DNA of 64,000 nt from assembly GCF_932526225.1 (NCBI RefSeq), contig NC_064047.1, positions 2,789,501-2,853,500 of the forward strand. Direction: 5' to 3'. Positions 47,501 through 59,111 of this stretch are shown here, piece after piece. The DNA is from Nematostella vectensis. Taxonomy: Eukaryota; Cnidaria; Anthozoa; Actiniaria; Edwardsiidae. The position numbers were made by a program, and so were the translations under genes. The stretch's first letter is position 1. Every line of letters starts with the position of its first letter. The notes below the pieces were generated by a model. That model was not told the origin of the DNA. It ran no database searches and worked only from the letters and a program-made list of their open reading frames with translations.

Positions 47501-49739
47501 ATGTAGTCATGCGTACAACCCTGCATGGTCTCATGATATGATAGGTCTTTCATTCACCGACTACAAACAAACGTGTAAAAAATAACCTTGAATAACCTTA
47601 ACACATTTCGCTTCATACGGAAAGCAGCATGTCTTATTTGTGGAGACTTTTTTATTGCTTGTTATGTATTAATGATTTATCTACGCCTGGTTCTTCAAAT
47701 TACTATGACGGAAATTTTTATTAACCACAATTTTTTACTCAACCACTGTATTTCCCACGCAGTCGTATATTAAAATCTTAATACTATCGTTTTGGTTAAT
47801 GTAAATTTCCTGATTTTAACACAAATAAGCCAATCCTTCCACATTCCTTTTGTTTGTCCATTACTTCAATACCTTGAGGTTCATTTCGGGGACTCCTGGG
47901 ATCATTTCGTGTCCTATGTACATCCCTTATGCAGGGCTATCCAAAGCACTCGGAGAATCCATTTGTCATAACCTGCAGTGCTTCAGGGATAAACAAATAA
48001 GTGTAATAAAAACAAATCAAAGATTGAAATGTAGCATTTTTGTTTATTTGTCTTTTATCATTCACATGGCTTTCAGAAGAGAATTCAGTTCCCATACATT
48101 TGTTATAAAATTTCACCACTACCACCACCACCACCCACCCACCCACCCACCCTTGAAATTCCATGGATCCATGTTGATTAACTAACTCCAGGGGAGGGTC
48201 CTACTTGGTCTTTAGAGCCCAAAGTTTTCATTTTACAACAAGGACCCATTTTACTTAACATCAAAGCTAACTCTTTATTTTTCAATGTCCAACAGGACAT
48301 GCTTGATTTAATGTTGAGTGCCGCTGCAAATGAGAACACGTCCAAGAAGCTTTCTGACATGGAAGTCTTGGCACAAAGTTTGATCTTCCTGATAGCAGGC
48401 TATGAGACCACCAACATCACCCTGTCCTTTGTGGCATACTCACTGGCCACCAACCCCGAAGTCCAGGAAAAGTTACAACGAGAGATTGACAGCGTGTGGA
48501 CAGAGGAAGATGAAATGCCGTCATACGACACAGTGCACAATCTGCCATATTTGGACATGGTCATCTCAGAGACTCTCCGCTTGTACCCACCAGGTTATCA
48601 GCTCATCATTTGATGCAAAAGTTAACGATAGTCTTTTAAAAAAAGAAGAAAGCATATAGCTTCAAAATAGCCACATGTGTCCCCTTAAGTAAGTTATTGC
48701 TATAATGCTACCTATAAGATTTTGTGGAATCTTTGGGGAGTGTATACGGAACTGTGCTACCAAAAAGAGTTAGTGGAATCTTTGGGGAATGTACGGAACT
48801 GTAAAACGAGTACTTTTTGGCTCCACCTCAAACTCCATCATTAATCTCTGTTTATCCTGTAGGTTTTGTGGCATCTCGGGAGTGCACCCAAGACTGTGTC
48901 ATCAAGGGCTACAGATTCCGCAAAGGTCTCCCCATCTTTATCGACGCTTACAGCATGCATCACGACCCCGAGTTCTGGACGGATCCTGAGCGCTTCGACC
49001 CCGAGCGCTTCAGCAGCGAGGCTAATCAGTCACGTGACCCTTACTCTTACCTTCCTTTTGGGCATGGCCCGCATAACTGCGTTGGAATGAGGTAGGTCGA
49101 AGGAGTTGGGGCGTGACCAAGGTGTTGCCCCTAGGGGAAAGAATGAGAAAGGGAAGAAAAGTTTGGGCTGGTAGAACCGATTATCAGGCAACCGAATTGT
49201 ATGGCTAGCGCCCACTTTTAGGTACCCATTAACTATGTAACCGCCCACTGGGTATTTGCGCATGCTTATTAGCACCCAAGAGCGGCATTCCCAGATGGAC
49301 CCAAGAATCATTTCAGATGGAAAGATTTCATCGATAAATTAATGTCTGCTTTGCCAGGTTCCCATATTGTTTTAATACTGTATGCCTTGTGTGTTTTGCC
49401 ATATTTCCATGTAGTATTAATACTGTATGCCTTGTGTGTTTTGCCATATTTCCATGTAGTATTAATACTGTATGCCTTGTGTGTTTTGCCATATTTCCAT
49501 GTAGTATTAATACTGTGTGCCTTGTGTGTTTTGCCATATTTCCATATAGTATTAATACTGTGTGCCTTGTGTGTTTTTCCAGGTTTGCCCAAATGGAAAT
49601 GAAGCTGGCTCTTGTCAGAGTCCTGAAGAAGTTCAGCTACGTGGCGACCGCTGATACCCCGGCATCTCCACCAGTTGTCGTCAGAGCGCTTCTCGGATGC
49701 GACGAAAACATGCGGCTGGGGATAAAGTTTAGGGATTGA
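44512..49739 (+). CDS. Cytochrome P450, CYP3 clan (CYP3A-like), copy A
   Basis: Six exons: 44512-44868, 45908-46116, 46507-46789, 48296-48593, 48863-49091, 49583-49739. Phases are consistent, giving 510 residues (CYP3A is about 503). An N-terminal membrane anchor lies at about 14-37, then the proline hinge LPGPTALP. The I-helix oxygen-activation motif AGYETT is at 317-322, ETLR (K-helix ExxR) at 375-378, DPERFDPERF near 424-433 and the heme-binding loop PFGHGPHNCVG with cysteine 455. All catalytic landmarks are intact. Spacing and PFGHGPHNCVGMR plus MKLAL after it resemble CYP3A/thromboxane-synthase-like enzymes. It should be an ER monooxygenase using NADPH-P450 reductase; the substrate is unknown. 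A tandem paralogue starts at 59218. Intron 1 holds a foldback element and a MITE; intron 5 a 45-bp array abutting the last acceptor. Confidence 0.95.
45012..45551. mobile_element. 540-bp foldback element in P450-A intron 1
   Basis: Left CAAGGGAGCACAGCAGAATG and right (reversed) CAAGAGAGCACAGCAAATGT begin arms that stay complementary through GCGCGATTGATATTATTACG, then GTGTGTTTGTTTTGTAAGGG and GGATTATGTTTGTCCACAGG. Each arm is thus over 180 bp, with a core around 45190-45350. A solitary end copy lies at 50518-50566. Confidence 0.85.
45654..45809. mobile_element. GGGGCGTAGCCAGG-type MITE, copy 3 (inverted)
   Basis: The ends CAGGGGCTTAGCCAAGG and CCTGGCTACGCCCCTA match the terminal repeats of 36656-36811 in opposite orientation, with the same internal GCATTTTCTCC and CATACATTTACTGTAT tracts. 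In P450-A intron 1, about 100 bp before the exon 2 acceptor. Confidence 0.78.
46267..46298 (+). repeat. Solitary relative of the 36-bp minisatellite unit
   Basis: ACCCTGCGCACCCCCTGTGT followed by ACACGCCTGA matches one unit of the 6636-15900 array with one substitution and a 2-bp deletion. It lies alone in P450-A intron 2, 30 kb from the array and in another gene. Confidence 0.75.
46856..47928. mobile_element. About 1.07-kb inverted-end element in P450-A intron 3
   Basis: Left CTGTACATGACCCGAAATGA and right (reversed) GATGTACATAGGACACGAAA pair as imperfect terminal repeats. GGACCCGAAA-type motifs recur at 46895 and 46935, and reversed near 47885. Internal frames (for example 47200-47424, minus) show no recognisable domain. 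Confidence 0.5.
49370..49582. repeat. 45-bp minisatellite ending in the P450-A exon 6 acceptor
   Basis: Nearly five units of 45 bp, each with TATTAATACTGTATGCCTTG, TGTGTTTTGCCATATTTCCA and TGTAG. The last partial unit (GCCTTGTGTGTTTTTCCAG) is the real acceptor of exon 49583-49739, so the array grew from the acceptor region itself. Every unit carries a branch-point-like TATTAATAC and an AG after a T-rich tract. The period keeps all frames open, which explains the 86-116 codon frames. Confidence 0.92.
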
Positions 49740-50517
49740 AGTTACCAGTATATGATATTCAATGAACATATGCTTTGGAAATCGGCTGATTTTACCTATT
49801 CAAAACGCACTATTACCGTCTTTTTATGATTATCCTCGCACTACTAGTTCCATTTAGAAACTTTTTCTATTCAAATACACACATAAAATTAACCATCTTG
49901 TCATATGAGCAGGATGGGGTCCGGGGACGGCCAGCCTTGCTAACATGAAACACAGGTAAAGCCGAGTGGAGACTGGGCAGACGAGTCGGAAGTCAAGGTG
50001 GCGCGTAATTTTCATACTTTGCTCAAATCTACAAGAAACTTGTCAAATTGGCCACGCTTTATTAAATGCAGTCAAAAGATAATACATTTTTCAAGTTTCA
50101 TGCTTATCTTTGACCGCTTTTTAATAAGTTTTAGTCATATATTGTTTGAAGCAATGAACAAAATAAGGTTCTGTCTCTCACAAGTTGCTAGCGATATAAA
50201 TTGTTAAATTCCGTTTCCAAATACCCCTGTCTTCAAACTAATTCTTACTTCGGACAAATAAACTTTACGCAATATTTTTCCTCTTTCTGGCTATTTTGTC
50301 TGTTTTATTTTTAAAGAAATTTTAGTATCATCATGGGACAAAGTGTTTAAGTTAAAACGACTACAGTCAATTCGCAATATAAAACGCATTTTCACGCTTA
50401 CCTTGTAATGTAGAGGCTAATTTGAATAATGGCAATAGTGAATTGCGTCCGATGTAGAAGGTGCAAATAGCAACAAAATATTGGGCAATTTTACACAAGT
50501 TTGTTTGCTAGTTAGTT

Positions 50518-50589
50518 CAAGAGAGCACAGCAGAATGTGTTCCTTTTTAACGCGCGATTGATATTACCTTATTACACTTAATTTTAGCG
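50518..50589. mobile_element. Two abutting element ends (foldback end and MITE end)
   Basis: Bases 50518-50566 copy the terminal sequence of the 45012-45551 foldback element (GAGAGCACAGCAGAATGTGT through GCGCGATTGATAT). At a TA (50565-50566) it switches to CCTTATTACACTTAATTTTA, the terminus of the MITE at 25746-26203. One element appears to have inserted at the other's edge, leaving only ends. Confidence 0.75.
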
Positions 50590-50591
50590 AC

Positions 50592-51130
50592 GTGGGTGAG
50601 TTTCCATATAATCGCACATGATCGCAGGGTGAGTTTTCATAGAATCGTACACGATCGCAGGGTGAGTTTCCTTATTATCGCACATGATCGCAGGGTGAGT
50701 TTCCATATGATCGCAGGGTGAGTTTCCATGTAATCGCAGAGTGAGTTTCCATGTATTTGTACACGATCGCAGGGTGAGTTTCCATGTAATCGTACGCGAT
50801 CGCAGGGTGAGTTTCCATGTAATCGTAGAGTGAGTTTCCATATACTTGTACACGATCTCAGGGTGAGTTTCCTTATAATCGTACACGATCGCAAGGTGAG
50901 TTTCCGTATAATCGTACACGATCTCAGGGTGAGTTTCCATATAATCGTAGGGTGAGTTTCCTTATAATCGTACACGATCTCAGGGTGAGTTTCCTTATAA
51001 TCGTAGGGTGAGTTTCCATATATTCGTACACGATCGCAGGGTGAGTTTCCGTATAATCGCACACGATTGCAAGGTGAGTTTCCATCTAATCGCACACCAT
51101 CGCAAGGTGAGTTTCCATATAATCGTACAC
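50592..51130. repeat. 33/23-bp minisatellite carrying splice-donor consensus
   Basis: Eighteen units, about thirteen of 33 bp and five of 23 bp. All contain GTGAGTTT, mostly as CGCAGGGTGAGTTTCC, a strong 5' splice-site match on the plus strand. The short units lack the GTACACGATC block. It directly precedes the EGF-like exon. Confidence 0.92.
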
Positions 51131-51253
51131 CGCATCGCCTGCGAGTGTGTGTCATCGGGTTCGATCGGGTGTTCATATAAAACCAACCTGGGTGAACAGC
51201 TTCCCAGTGTTCCCAACTTTATTTATTCTATTTTACTATTCATTTTCTCTCAG

Positions 51254-51335
51254 GATCCGTGTTTTTCGAATCCCTGTATGAATGGGGACACGTGCGTGGC
51301 CGACCGGTCTAACTGGACGTATAAATGCACCTGCG
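51254..51335 (+). pseudogene. Orphan EGF-like exon
   Basis: After a good acceptor (TTTTCTCTCAG) the frame reads DPCFSNPCMNGDTC, then SNWTYKCTCG, giving five of the six EGF cysteines in correct order and spacing and a C-x-N-G core. A donor-like GGTTTGTCC follows; the expected glycine-rich turn and sixth cysteine are not in the same frame nearby, and no neighbouring exons were found. It may be a relic of a larger EGF protein or a stray exon of a gene with very long introns. Confidence 0.6.
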
Positions 51336-51636
51336 GTTTGTCCTTTCGGCAGGACCTTACACTGACGAGCACTGCAATACAGGTTTGCGTAGAAACACAC
51401 CAAAACACCACCTGTAACAGAACCGGCGAAACCCGACCCGACAGAAGTTTTCGGCCTACCTGACGAGCTTTTAGCCTCCCCGGCACTCGATAAAATTTCT
51501 AAATCAACCCGAACGAGTAGGTTGAGGGACCGGCGGTAAATAAAAATAAGCTGACCAGGTGGAAATTTTTAACCCGGTGAGTTCACAAAAAAAAAACCGA
51601 CGGAAATGTAGGTTTCGCCGGGTCGGTGGCGATGGC

Positions 51637-51790
51637 GATGGCGATCAGTGATAGTCGTGGTTGTAGTCGTGGTGCTGGTGCTGGTGATGATAGTGGTGGT
51701 GGTGGTGGTGGTGGTGGTGGTGATGGCGATGATAGTGGTGGTCGTCGTGGTGGTGCTGGCGATGATAGTGGTTATGATGATTATGACGAC
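51637..51790. repeat. GGT/GAT trinucleotide low complexity
   Basis: GGTGGTGGTGGTGATGG-type repeats with GTCGTGG interruptions. They explain the Gly/Asp and Val/Met-rich frames here. Confidence 0.88.
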
Positions 51791-53796
51791 GACCAAAACT
51801 CATCATATCGAACTTGAATTCTCTTTTTAGACCTAAAGTTCGTCACCTTGAGGTCCTCTAAAGGGAAAAAAAAAATAAAATTTTGGGGTTTATAAGGGGG
51901 GGGGGGGGGGGGGGCACCGAAAAAAATGTTCACAATGAAAGGGGGTCTCTGAAATTTTAAGGTGTCTTGAGTCAAAATCTTCCCTCCCCCCCCCCTCGGT
52001 GTAATTAATGAACACTCCCTTATTTAGAAAACAGTAAAACCAATTGCTTTAAAAGAAGTATGCAAGTAGCCATGAATTGTAGGGGGTGGGGAGGGGGTAG
52101 CACAGTTATAGCGGCCAGTTCCTATGATTTTTAACAGGGAGGGGATTTGTTTACCCATTAAGAAGACTTATTTCCCTAATGCAACATGACCTAAAGTCAT
52201 TGTGAGCCTTTTTTTTTATTAAACAGGACTTCCAATCCAACAGCCTCTCTCGTCTCGTTCAAACCCTGTATTCCCCCATCCCTGTCCCTCCCCTCCCACC
52301 AATACAGTACCTTCCATTAATTGCATAAGAAGAGCTAATCGCTTTGCTGCCACCAATTGGTTGTCATGCACTTTTTTTCAAGTTGCTGTCCTTACAAGAG
52401 TTGTCATTTTATTGCTCCAGTGCTTTATATGGGTGTTTGCTTTTAATTTATCAAAACATGTGCTTGTAATGAATATCCTTTTTAGGATGATTGTTCTGTT
52501 TCTTATTTTGTTATGTTTTTCTATTCAAAGGGTTGGAGAGAGTGCCAAAAAAGATGACAGGTAATAGATTAACTCCTTTATTAGCATCTGTATGTTTTTA
52601 AATGTATACATGCAGTTGCCAGACTGGCCTTCCGAAATTTCCTTTGCCTTCATCCCCTTTCCAGCCTCTCCCAAACACCTATATATGTTAATTGTGAGTA
52701 ACGTTTTAGGATAATTGATATATATCTGCCATGATTTCAAGAGGGTTTGATATATGGTGAGTTGTATAATGAGTTTTCTAATTGTCTAAGCCATGCTTAC
52801 AGCAGGTAGACAGAGTCATATTAGCGGGGTAGGGGGAAGGGGAGATACATGCCCAACTGGTAATTTCCTTATTATTATTTTTTTCAATATATTGGGGGGG
52901 GGGGGTCACGTCCTGTCCCCCTTGGCCTCTCCTTGAATACTGTACAGGTAGACCAGAGGGGTATGCTGATCGTAATCCTATACATATAATAAATACTGTA
53001 TTGAATTTATAGTAAATTAATACCGTAGTATATTTTCTAATTTATTTTTGAATTTATTTCATGAAGGCTAGAGGGCTCCTGGAGCATAAACTAAAAGAAA
53101 AAATAAGAGGGCGACAGGACAGGGCGATGAAAGAGTTGGCTGGGAAGTATACTTCCCTGCTTACTCGCGTATACAGGGATAGGTTAAGGGTTTTTCGTGA
53201 TCCGTAATCGGACACAAATTTGCGCCGTTAAACAGTGAAATATTTGCCGTGAAAAAAATCTGTAAAACGTGACAACTCCCTCATATACTATGCAAAAAAG
53301 CCTTACTGAGGTCGTAAGTGAGTTGTGATTGTAATTAGTGCCTATGGCTATTTTTTTGCCATTTTCAAAATGATATTATCTGTTCTTCGAAATCGCGAAT
53401 AAATTGGTCTGTGATTCGTGATTACACTACCCACCTCCCCCTTCAGCTTCCTGTATATAGCCTCCCCTGTTCTGGGGTCGGTTGTTTTCTTTTTCTTTAA
53501 TATTTGTTATCAAAAATAAAAGTATTACACATTGAAATGCGCTTTTGGTTATCTGCTACCGACGATTATGGGAGATGGGAGATCCTGTGTGTATCATATT
53601 TCTCTAACATTATCAACATAAATTATACTTATAACTAAATAGCACAATTTATTTCTTTTCATGGTATAAGCAAATATTTATTTGATATCGCATAAGCGAT
53701 TCAGGGGAAATGTCTTTCTGATTCTCTGTTGAAAATTCCTTTTGAGAGATGTCGGGATTTTTGTTAAATTCCTTTCGATTTGTGTTACAAAGTTCT

Positions 53797-54020
53797 CAGA
53801 ATTTCTTAAGAATTCTTAAGAATTGTTGAGAATTGTTAAGAATTCCCGAAAATTTCCAGCGCTGCGCTCACGTACTGTTCAAAATTCTTGAGAATTCTTA
53901 AGAATTCTTGAGAATGGGCAAGAATTCGTTGCCCATTTAACGCGAAAGAATTTATGGAATGTTGTTGGGAATTGTTGAGAATTCTCGACTTTTTTTCGCA
54001 AGAATTCTTAAGAATTCGCG
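53797..54020. repeat. Cluster of palindromic AAGAATTCTTAAGAATTC repeats
   Basis: AGAATTCTTAAGAATTCTTG and close variants recur at least eight times in two blocks (53797-53850 and 53880-54020). Each unit is self-complementary, so the region can form many alternative short hairpins. No coding frame is seen. Confidence 0.75.
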
Positions 54021-54036
54021 CGTTTATTTCGGCATA

Positions 54037-54140
54037 GCTATGCGACTTGGTTTTGTGGTCATCGCGCGGTTACCCTGTGGTGTCACTCGCCAGTCAGTCG
54101 CGCAACTCCCAGGCCCCACTCGGGGCCACCGTCACACGTG
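54037..54140. repeat. Dispersed repeat, second copy of 32574-32700
   Basis: TATGCGACTTGGTTTTGTGG, ATCGCGCGGTTACC and GCAACTCCCAGGCCCCACT correspond to the copy in SDR intron 3 in the same order, with about 20 bp fewer in the middle. Confidence 0.65.
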
Positions 54141-56324
54141 ACTAACCTTTGTAACCAGGTTAGTCACCAACCTGACATGCGTTAGACCCAGTTCTTTGGG
54201 AAGTCGCAGTCGGAACTAGCAAAGGAAAAAAAGAATACGCCATTGTTATCGGAGGAGAAAACTGCATCGAAAGAACTGCAGAAGAAACCACTTGTAGGAA
54301 TATGTAGATGCAACAAAGGAATATTATTTTAGAAAATCAAATTTGCCTATGATGCTGCGACAACGCACAAGAATGGAGCTCTTGTTGAGTGATTGCAGAA
54401 AGAGTTCCGGATTTTTTTTTCCTGCCTCAAATTGTGTGACTAAAGGATAAGGGCTACTAAAGGAGTTTTACTAATATTGATTCACGTCGTCGACATCTAT
54501 GTAAGGAGATCCTAAAAACAAAGGCCCTTGAATTGGTGTCTATTTTCGGCTATAAATTCATTTAGTACTTGTGTGTGTCGACGAGTTGGTAGCAGGAAGT
54601 TGGCAGTTTACCATTTTATATACTTAATAAACTTAACAAAATAAAGCGAACACAACCACAGGCGACAAACAGAAGGCGACAAAAAGTCTTGTACGATAAT
54701 TTGTATTGCGAATATGACAGTTATTTTTCTTTTATTGTTGTGCTCTTATAATGCTCGATTGTTCGTGTTTTTTTCCAAACCAAACACTAAAACACCGTAC
54801 TAGCTTTAGTTTGACGTCAAGATGCCATATTAAAGTCACCCACCCTTCTTTTGATTGGCCAAAATACCATCTACTTGAATTTCGATTGGCTGGTTACATT
54901 GGCGTGCACTTGAATGGGTTTCATTCCACTGACAATCGCCATGAAAATGTTAAATTCGTAAATACTTACAAGTTCTATAAATTCCGGCGAATATTCCTCA
55001 CGGTAAGTAAGAATTTAACGACAGAAATACGTAGTAGTCTAGTTATTTGCAAGCAAAGGTGGATTCATGTTGATTTTTTCTTGTTTGGCTTTACCTGGAT
55101 GAGAAAATTTTCTAATGAATCACCACAGCTCTCCTAAATGGTGTCTTTTCTGAAACCAAATTGATTCCAAAATTGTTTACACTGCTATTCTGGGCCTGTA
55201 TAACCTGGAATTTATTTGTTTGGCTTCGGGGTGAAAAGACTTATTATTATCAAAAATAACAATCCAAAATTCAACACCTATTGTCAATTTATTTATTTGC
55301 TAATGTTGTCTGTATCTTGCATCTCATGTTTTTAATTCAAATAGTTGTGGAAAATTAGTAATATTATAAATGGTATGATAACAATAATGCTTTAAAAAAA
55401 AAATAATTGTTTCCACTTTATTTTTATTCAGGTAAATCCAACCAGGGACTACCTGATTGATACTAAAGGCTGGATGGCATGACAATAGGCAATTGTCCGA
55501 AAGATAACAGTAGAGGGTATCTTACTTTGACAAAGCAGTATAAGTGTGATAGGGTTTTTTAGAGCAAGATACATGCTCTCCATGATAAATCTGTAAAGAA
55601 AACAGTTTTCTATCAATCTAAAGATAATGGGAAAGGGGAAATGTTAGGAAAGTGCTCAGTCAAGTTATTGCATTACTGTTAATTTTTTTGAAGATGAAGT
55701 CCCATTTCTTCCTTTTTTTCTCTCTCTGTTGACTCCTCTGTACGCTAAATAGTTTAATGAATAAGTTAGGTTTGAAATTTACATTTTCATTTAGCACTTT
55801 CGGTAATATATCAAATATTTTTTTTAGAATTTGCTTTCCAAATCAATTTGTTCTCCTCCATTGCACTTAATTTTGGAGTAGCACTAGCATGTGTGGATCC
55901 AGGGTTTCTATAAAACATTACAATACTAGAATGCCTTATCTAGAAGATCTGTTTGCCATGTTTTCCTGTTTTACATCTATTGTAATTATTTCTCGTTAGG
56001 AGATTGTTATAATTAAGGTCTGTTATCAGGTTTGACATTATTGACATTGGTGATGTTTGTAAATGAACATTGTTTTTTAGTAGTATCCAAATAACAAAGG
56101 TAAACAAACACAAAAGAGAACAAAGTCATTTATAATCGATAAGTTGATGTGATTTCCCCGTTCATGGACAACAATATAAGATACTCTAATGCATGTATTT
56201 AATAAAAGCAATATTCTTTCTTTTTTCGAATTTTAATTAAAACACAACTTATCTCTAAATTGTTTTAAAAATATACGGTAATTTTCTTTCCGCCAATGAG
56301 CACTATTTTGATTTTGGAGCACTT

Positions 56325-56440
56325 TTTAAGCACTTTTTGGGAGCACTTTTCTGGCTTTTTGGGAGCACTTTTCTGGCTTTTTGGGAGCACTTTTCTGGCT
56401 TTTTGGGAGCACTTTTCTGGCTTTTTGGGAGCACTATCTG
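56325..56440. repeat. 24-bp tandem repeat
   Basis: About four and a half copies of GGGAGCACTTTTCTGGCTTT plus TTGG, preceded by diverged AGCACTTTTTAAGCAC. Recent local expansion. Confidence 0.9.
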
Positions 56441-57483
56441 GATACGCCTAGTTGCATCCACGGATTCCTCTATCGTCTATGGGTTGCCGAAATGTGTAAA
56501 AAACTGAGCCTTTTCTGGTAGAAAGAGTTTGTTTGGGAGGCCGAAACTCGCTGGGGACATGGAGACATTTGTATTCTACCGCACTGTGGTGGGTGATTTT
56601 CGAGATTTTACTCGTACTTCAATTCCGGCCGCTTCATCTGAACGCATGTTTCCGAACCTGCCTGCATTTACTTATTTTTAGAGGCATCAAGTAACGCGGA
56701 ATCCCTCAACTGCTCAAACGATAGAAACACCGCTTATTTCTGAATAAATACACATCACAAAGCATTGAGAGTTTATTGTGACCTTTATTCTAGGATAAGA
56801 CAACTATAGGACAATTACAAGAGGTGATCAATCGTGAAAATAATATTTGAGCTAGTTACTGGGATTGACTGGAGACTTACTGAGAGGTTGGTAAGACTGT
56901 GCTTTGAATCTCCAACTTTGGTACCCCGACACTCCTGCTTTTTCGTGATTGGTGGATTTACGTGCAATCTTTGGAGGAGATTGCTCGCGAAAAGAAGTCT
57001 ACCAAATATGGAAGAAGTCCAATCCATCTACGGTTTAAGATCGGACTAATTGCAACACAAGGTTTGTCAACGTTTTTGTATTAATGAAGTCTCCCTTTAT
57101 AACATACTAAAAGTCTAAAAAAATCGGAGGACGCAAACACCCCGAAAAACGCATTGAATTAACCCATACAAGGCTTGTATGAAAAACCACAGGAATCCCA
57201 AATCATGATAATCACGAAAATACACATACTGTAAAAAAATCAAATTTATACCACTATAAATAATAAGAAATATATAATTCTATACGATCTGTATAAAAAT
57301 CCACGTTATCTGATAGAGCTTATCTTTTGGGGCAAAATCCACAGGTTTCTAGCTATCTTTACGGGTATTTAGAAGGAGAATCAAGCACATCATGTAGTTA
57401 TTATCATTAGTTTGAGTTTGTTTGTTTGTTGCAAGTTTTTGCAAGACTTTTTCAAGACTATACACTGAAAAACACCTGTACGG

Positions 57484-58203
57484 GTGTCTAAGCCGACAGC
57501 GCAGTCAATGTTGAGAAGCGCAACCTCGCAATCGGCAGTGCCCATTGATAATGACGTGTCGTACATGTTACAGCTGTCGTTTCAGCCCTCAATTATAGCT
57601 CAACCCCAGAAGACCTTAAACAACATTTCTCCTTCGAGCTCTAAAGTTTCCCTCCAGCATTGTTAGATTCTATAATGAGTGTGGCAGAATTTTATTTAAA
57701 TGTTGAGCAAGTACCCGAGGGAAAGCGGTTGTGGCACAATGGATACGGAAGCTGATGACGAATCGAATATATGATTGCTTATGTGGAAAGCTGCGGTAAA
57801 ATTGTGCACACGATTAGCATCACCGTTCCTGTTGGTGACGATAATTCCGCATGCAAGCCCATGACATCTAACTAAGCCTAAAAACCAAATCTACACAAAG
57901 ATGTGGGTAATGACGGCCATAAATGAGCTGCTAGGGAAAGTTTTAATGTTATTTCTATTTCTCATTTTATTTTTTGCATTTTATCCATGCGCTCCTTGGT
58001 TGTGATACCACCTTCCATGAATACGGGTAGGAAGGGGGCATCATTCAAGAAGCTTGTCTGCTCACCCTACATCCGCGCACAGGCAGCAGTTAACAGAGCT
58101 AAAAGAGCCACAAAATCTATCCCCAACTTCAGCAGCAGCCATGTCTAACAGGTCCAAGTTCCAGTATTCTATCAAGTCAACCAACGAAAGGCGATCTGAA
58201 GTC
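57484..58203 (+). pseudogene. Coding-like remnants of unknown gene
   Basis: Several short frames look protein-like but are broken: 57484-57666 (SKPTAQSMLRSATSQSAVP...), then AEFYLNVEQVPEGKR near 57690, then GRKGASFKKLVCSPYIRAQA near 58026 followed after a stop by SNRSKFQYSIKSTNERR. They lie in the same orientation with stops and frame changes between. I do not recognise the family. This could be a decayed gene or transposon ORF. Confidence 0.35.
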
Positions 58204-58289
58204 TGAGCCTAGATGTAAGTCAATGACAGGGTGAACCATTAACAGATCTCGAGAGCCCGTGGGGGGGGGGGGGACTCTCCAGAAAAGTA

Positions 58290-58530
58290 GACGGGGGTGC
58301 TCGACCTATCTTTTAGGGTATAAAATTCTTACCAACTGCTATCTCTTAGGGCCGGGTGTTTTAGAATTTTTTTTTGATTCTGCTATCTTTTAGGGGTTTT
58401 CACGCCCGGGGAGGAGGATTTTTTCCGATTCTGCTATCTTTAAGGGTGTCCCACGCTTAATGGTGGCCCAATCCCTATCACTTAGGGTTAAAAATTCTAT
58501 CACACCCAATGTGCTATCTCTTAGGGGTAA
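58290..58530. repeat. Degenerate CTATCTCTTAGGG repeats
   Basis: Six or so imperfect copies of GCTATCTTTTAGGGG with AAAATTCT tails at 50-60 bp spacing. Related single motifs occur near 22860, 23060 and 62840 (GCTATTCCTTAGGG), so it is a dispersed family. Confidence 0.6.
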
Positions 58531-58967
58531 GAATTGTTGTCTGTTCTTTTCGAGGCTCCCCCCCCCCCCTCCCTCCCCGGGCTTGAGAGACCTCCAGGAC
58601 TGCATAACGTTTAGTGCTCCAGGGTCAACGTGTAATAATTCCCTCTCAATCGGGTCTTAACATTAAAGAAATTATAAAACATTAAAGAATCTATTTTCAC
58701 AGAAAAACGATACCATGAGAATGATTATATTACAGGTATTATGTGTCCATATACTTTCTTGTTATATACTGAATCAATGACATTATTATTTACGAGCCAC
58801 TTAGAACTATTTGTATATGAGAACCTGTTTTCATCACGTTTAGTCATTTATGATAACGAAATGTCTGCTAGATCAAATGTCTGCTAGATCAAAGTGGGAT
58901 CCCTGTGGTTTTTCATACTAGCCTTATGTGAAAATTGGATCCGTTTTTGGGGGTGTTTGCGTGCTCC

Positions 58968-59001
<34 letters not shown>

Positions 59002-59111
59002 CTTTTAGTATGTTATAGAGGGATACTTTCTGTGCAAGAAACCGTTAAAAAACCTTGGGATGCAATAGTCCGATGTTGGCCCCTTTCTTGACGTAGATTG
59101 ACTGGACTAAG

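Larger units (their letters stand above)
49740..59111. other. Gene-poor spacer between the two P450 copies
   Basis: Apart from the orphan EGF-like exon, coding-like remnants at 57484-58203, and the listed arrays and elements, I see no gene with domains or consistent exons. Long G or T runs lie at 51898-51914, 52895-52908, 58260-58273 and 58970-58998. The short frames at 52361-52564, 54751-55137 and 56834-57049 have no recognisable motif. Confidence 0.55.

Noticed and set aside
49389..49739. 116-codon frame with Cys-rich repeats over the P450-A last exon
   Set aside because: Off-frame shadow of the 45-bp array and exon 6.
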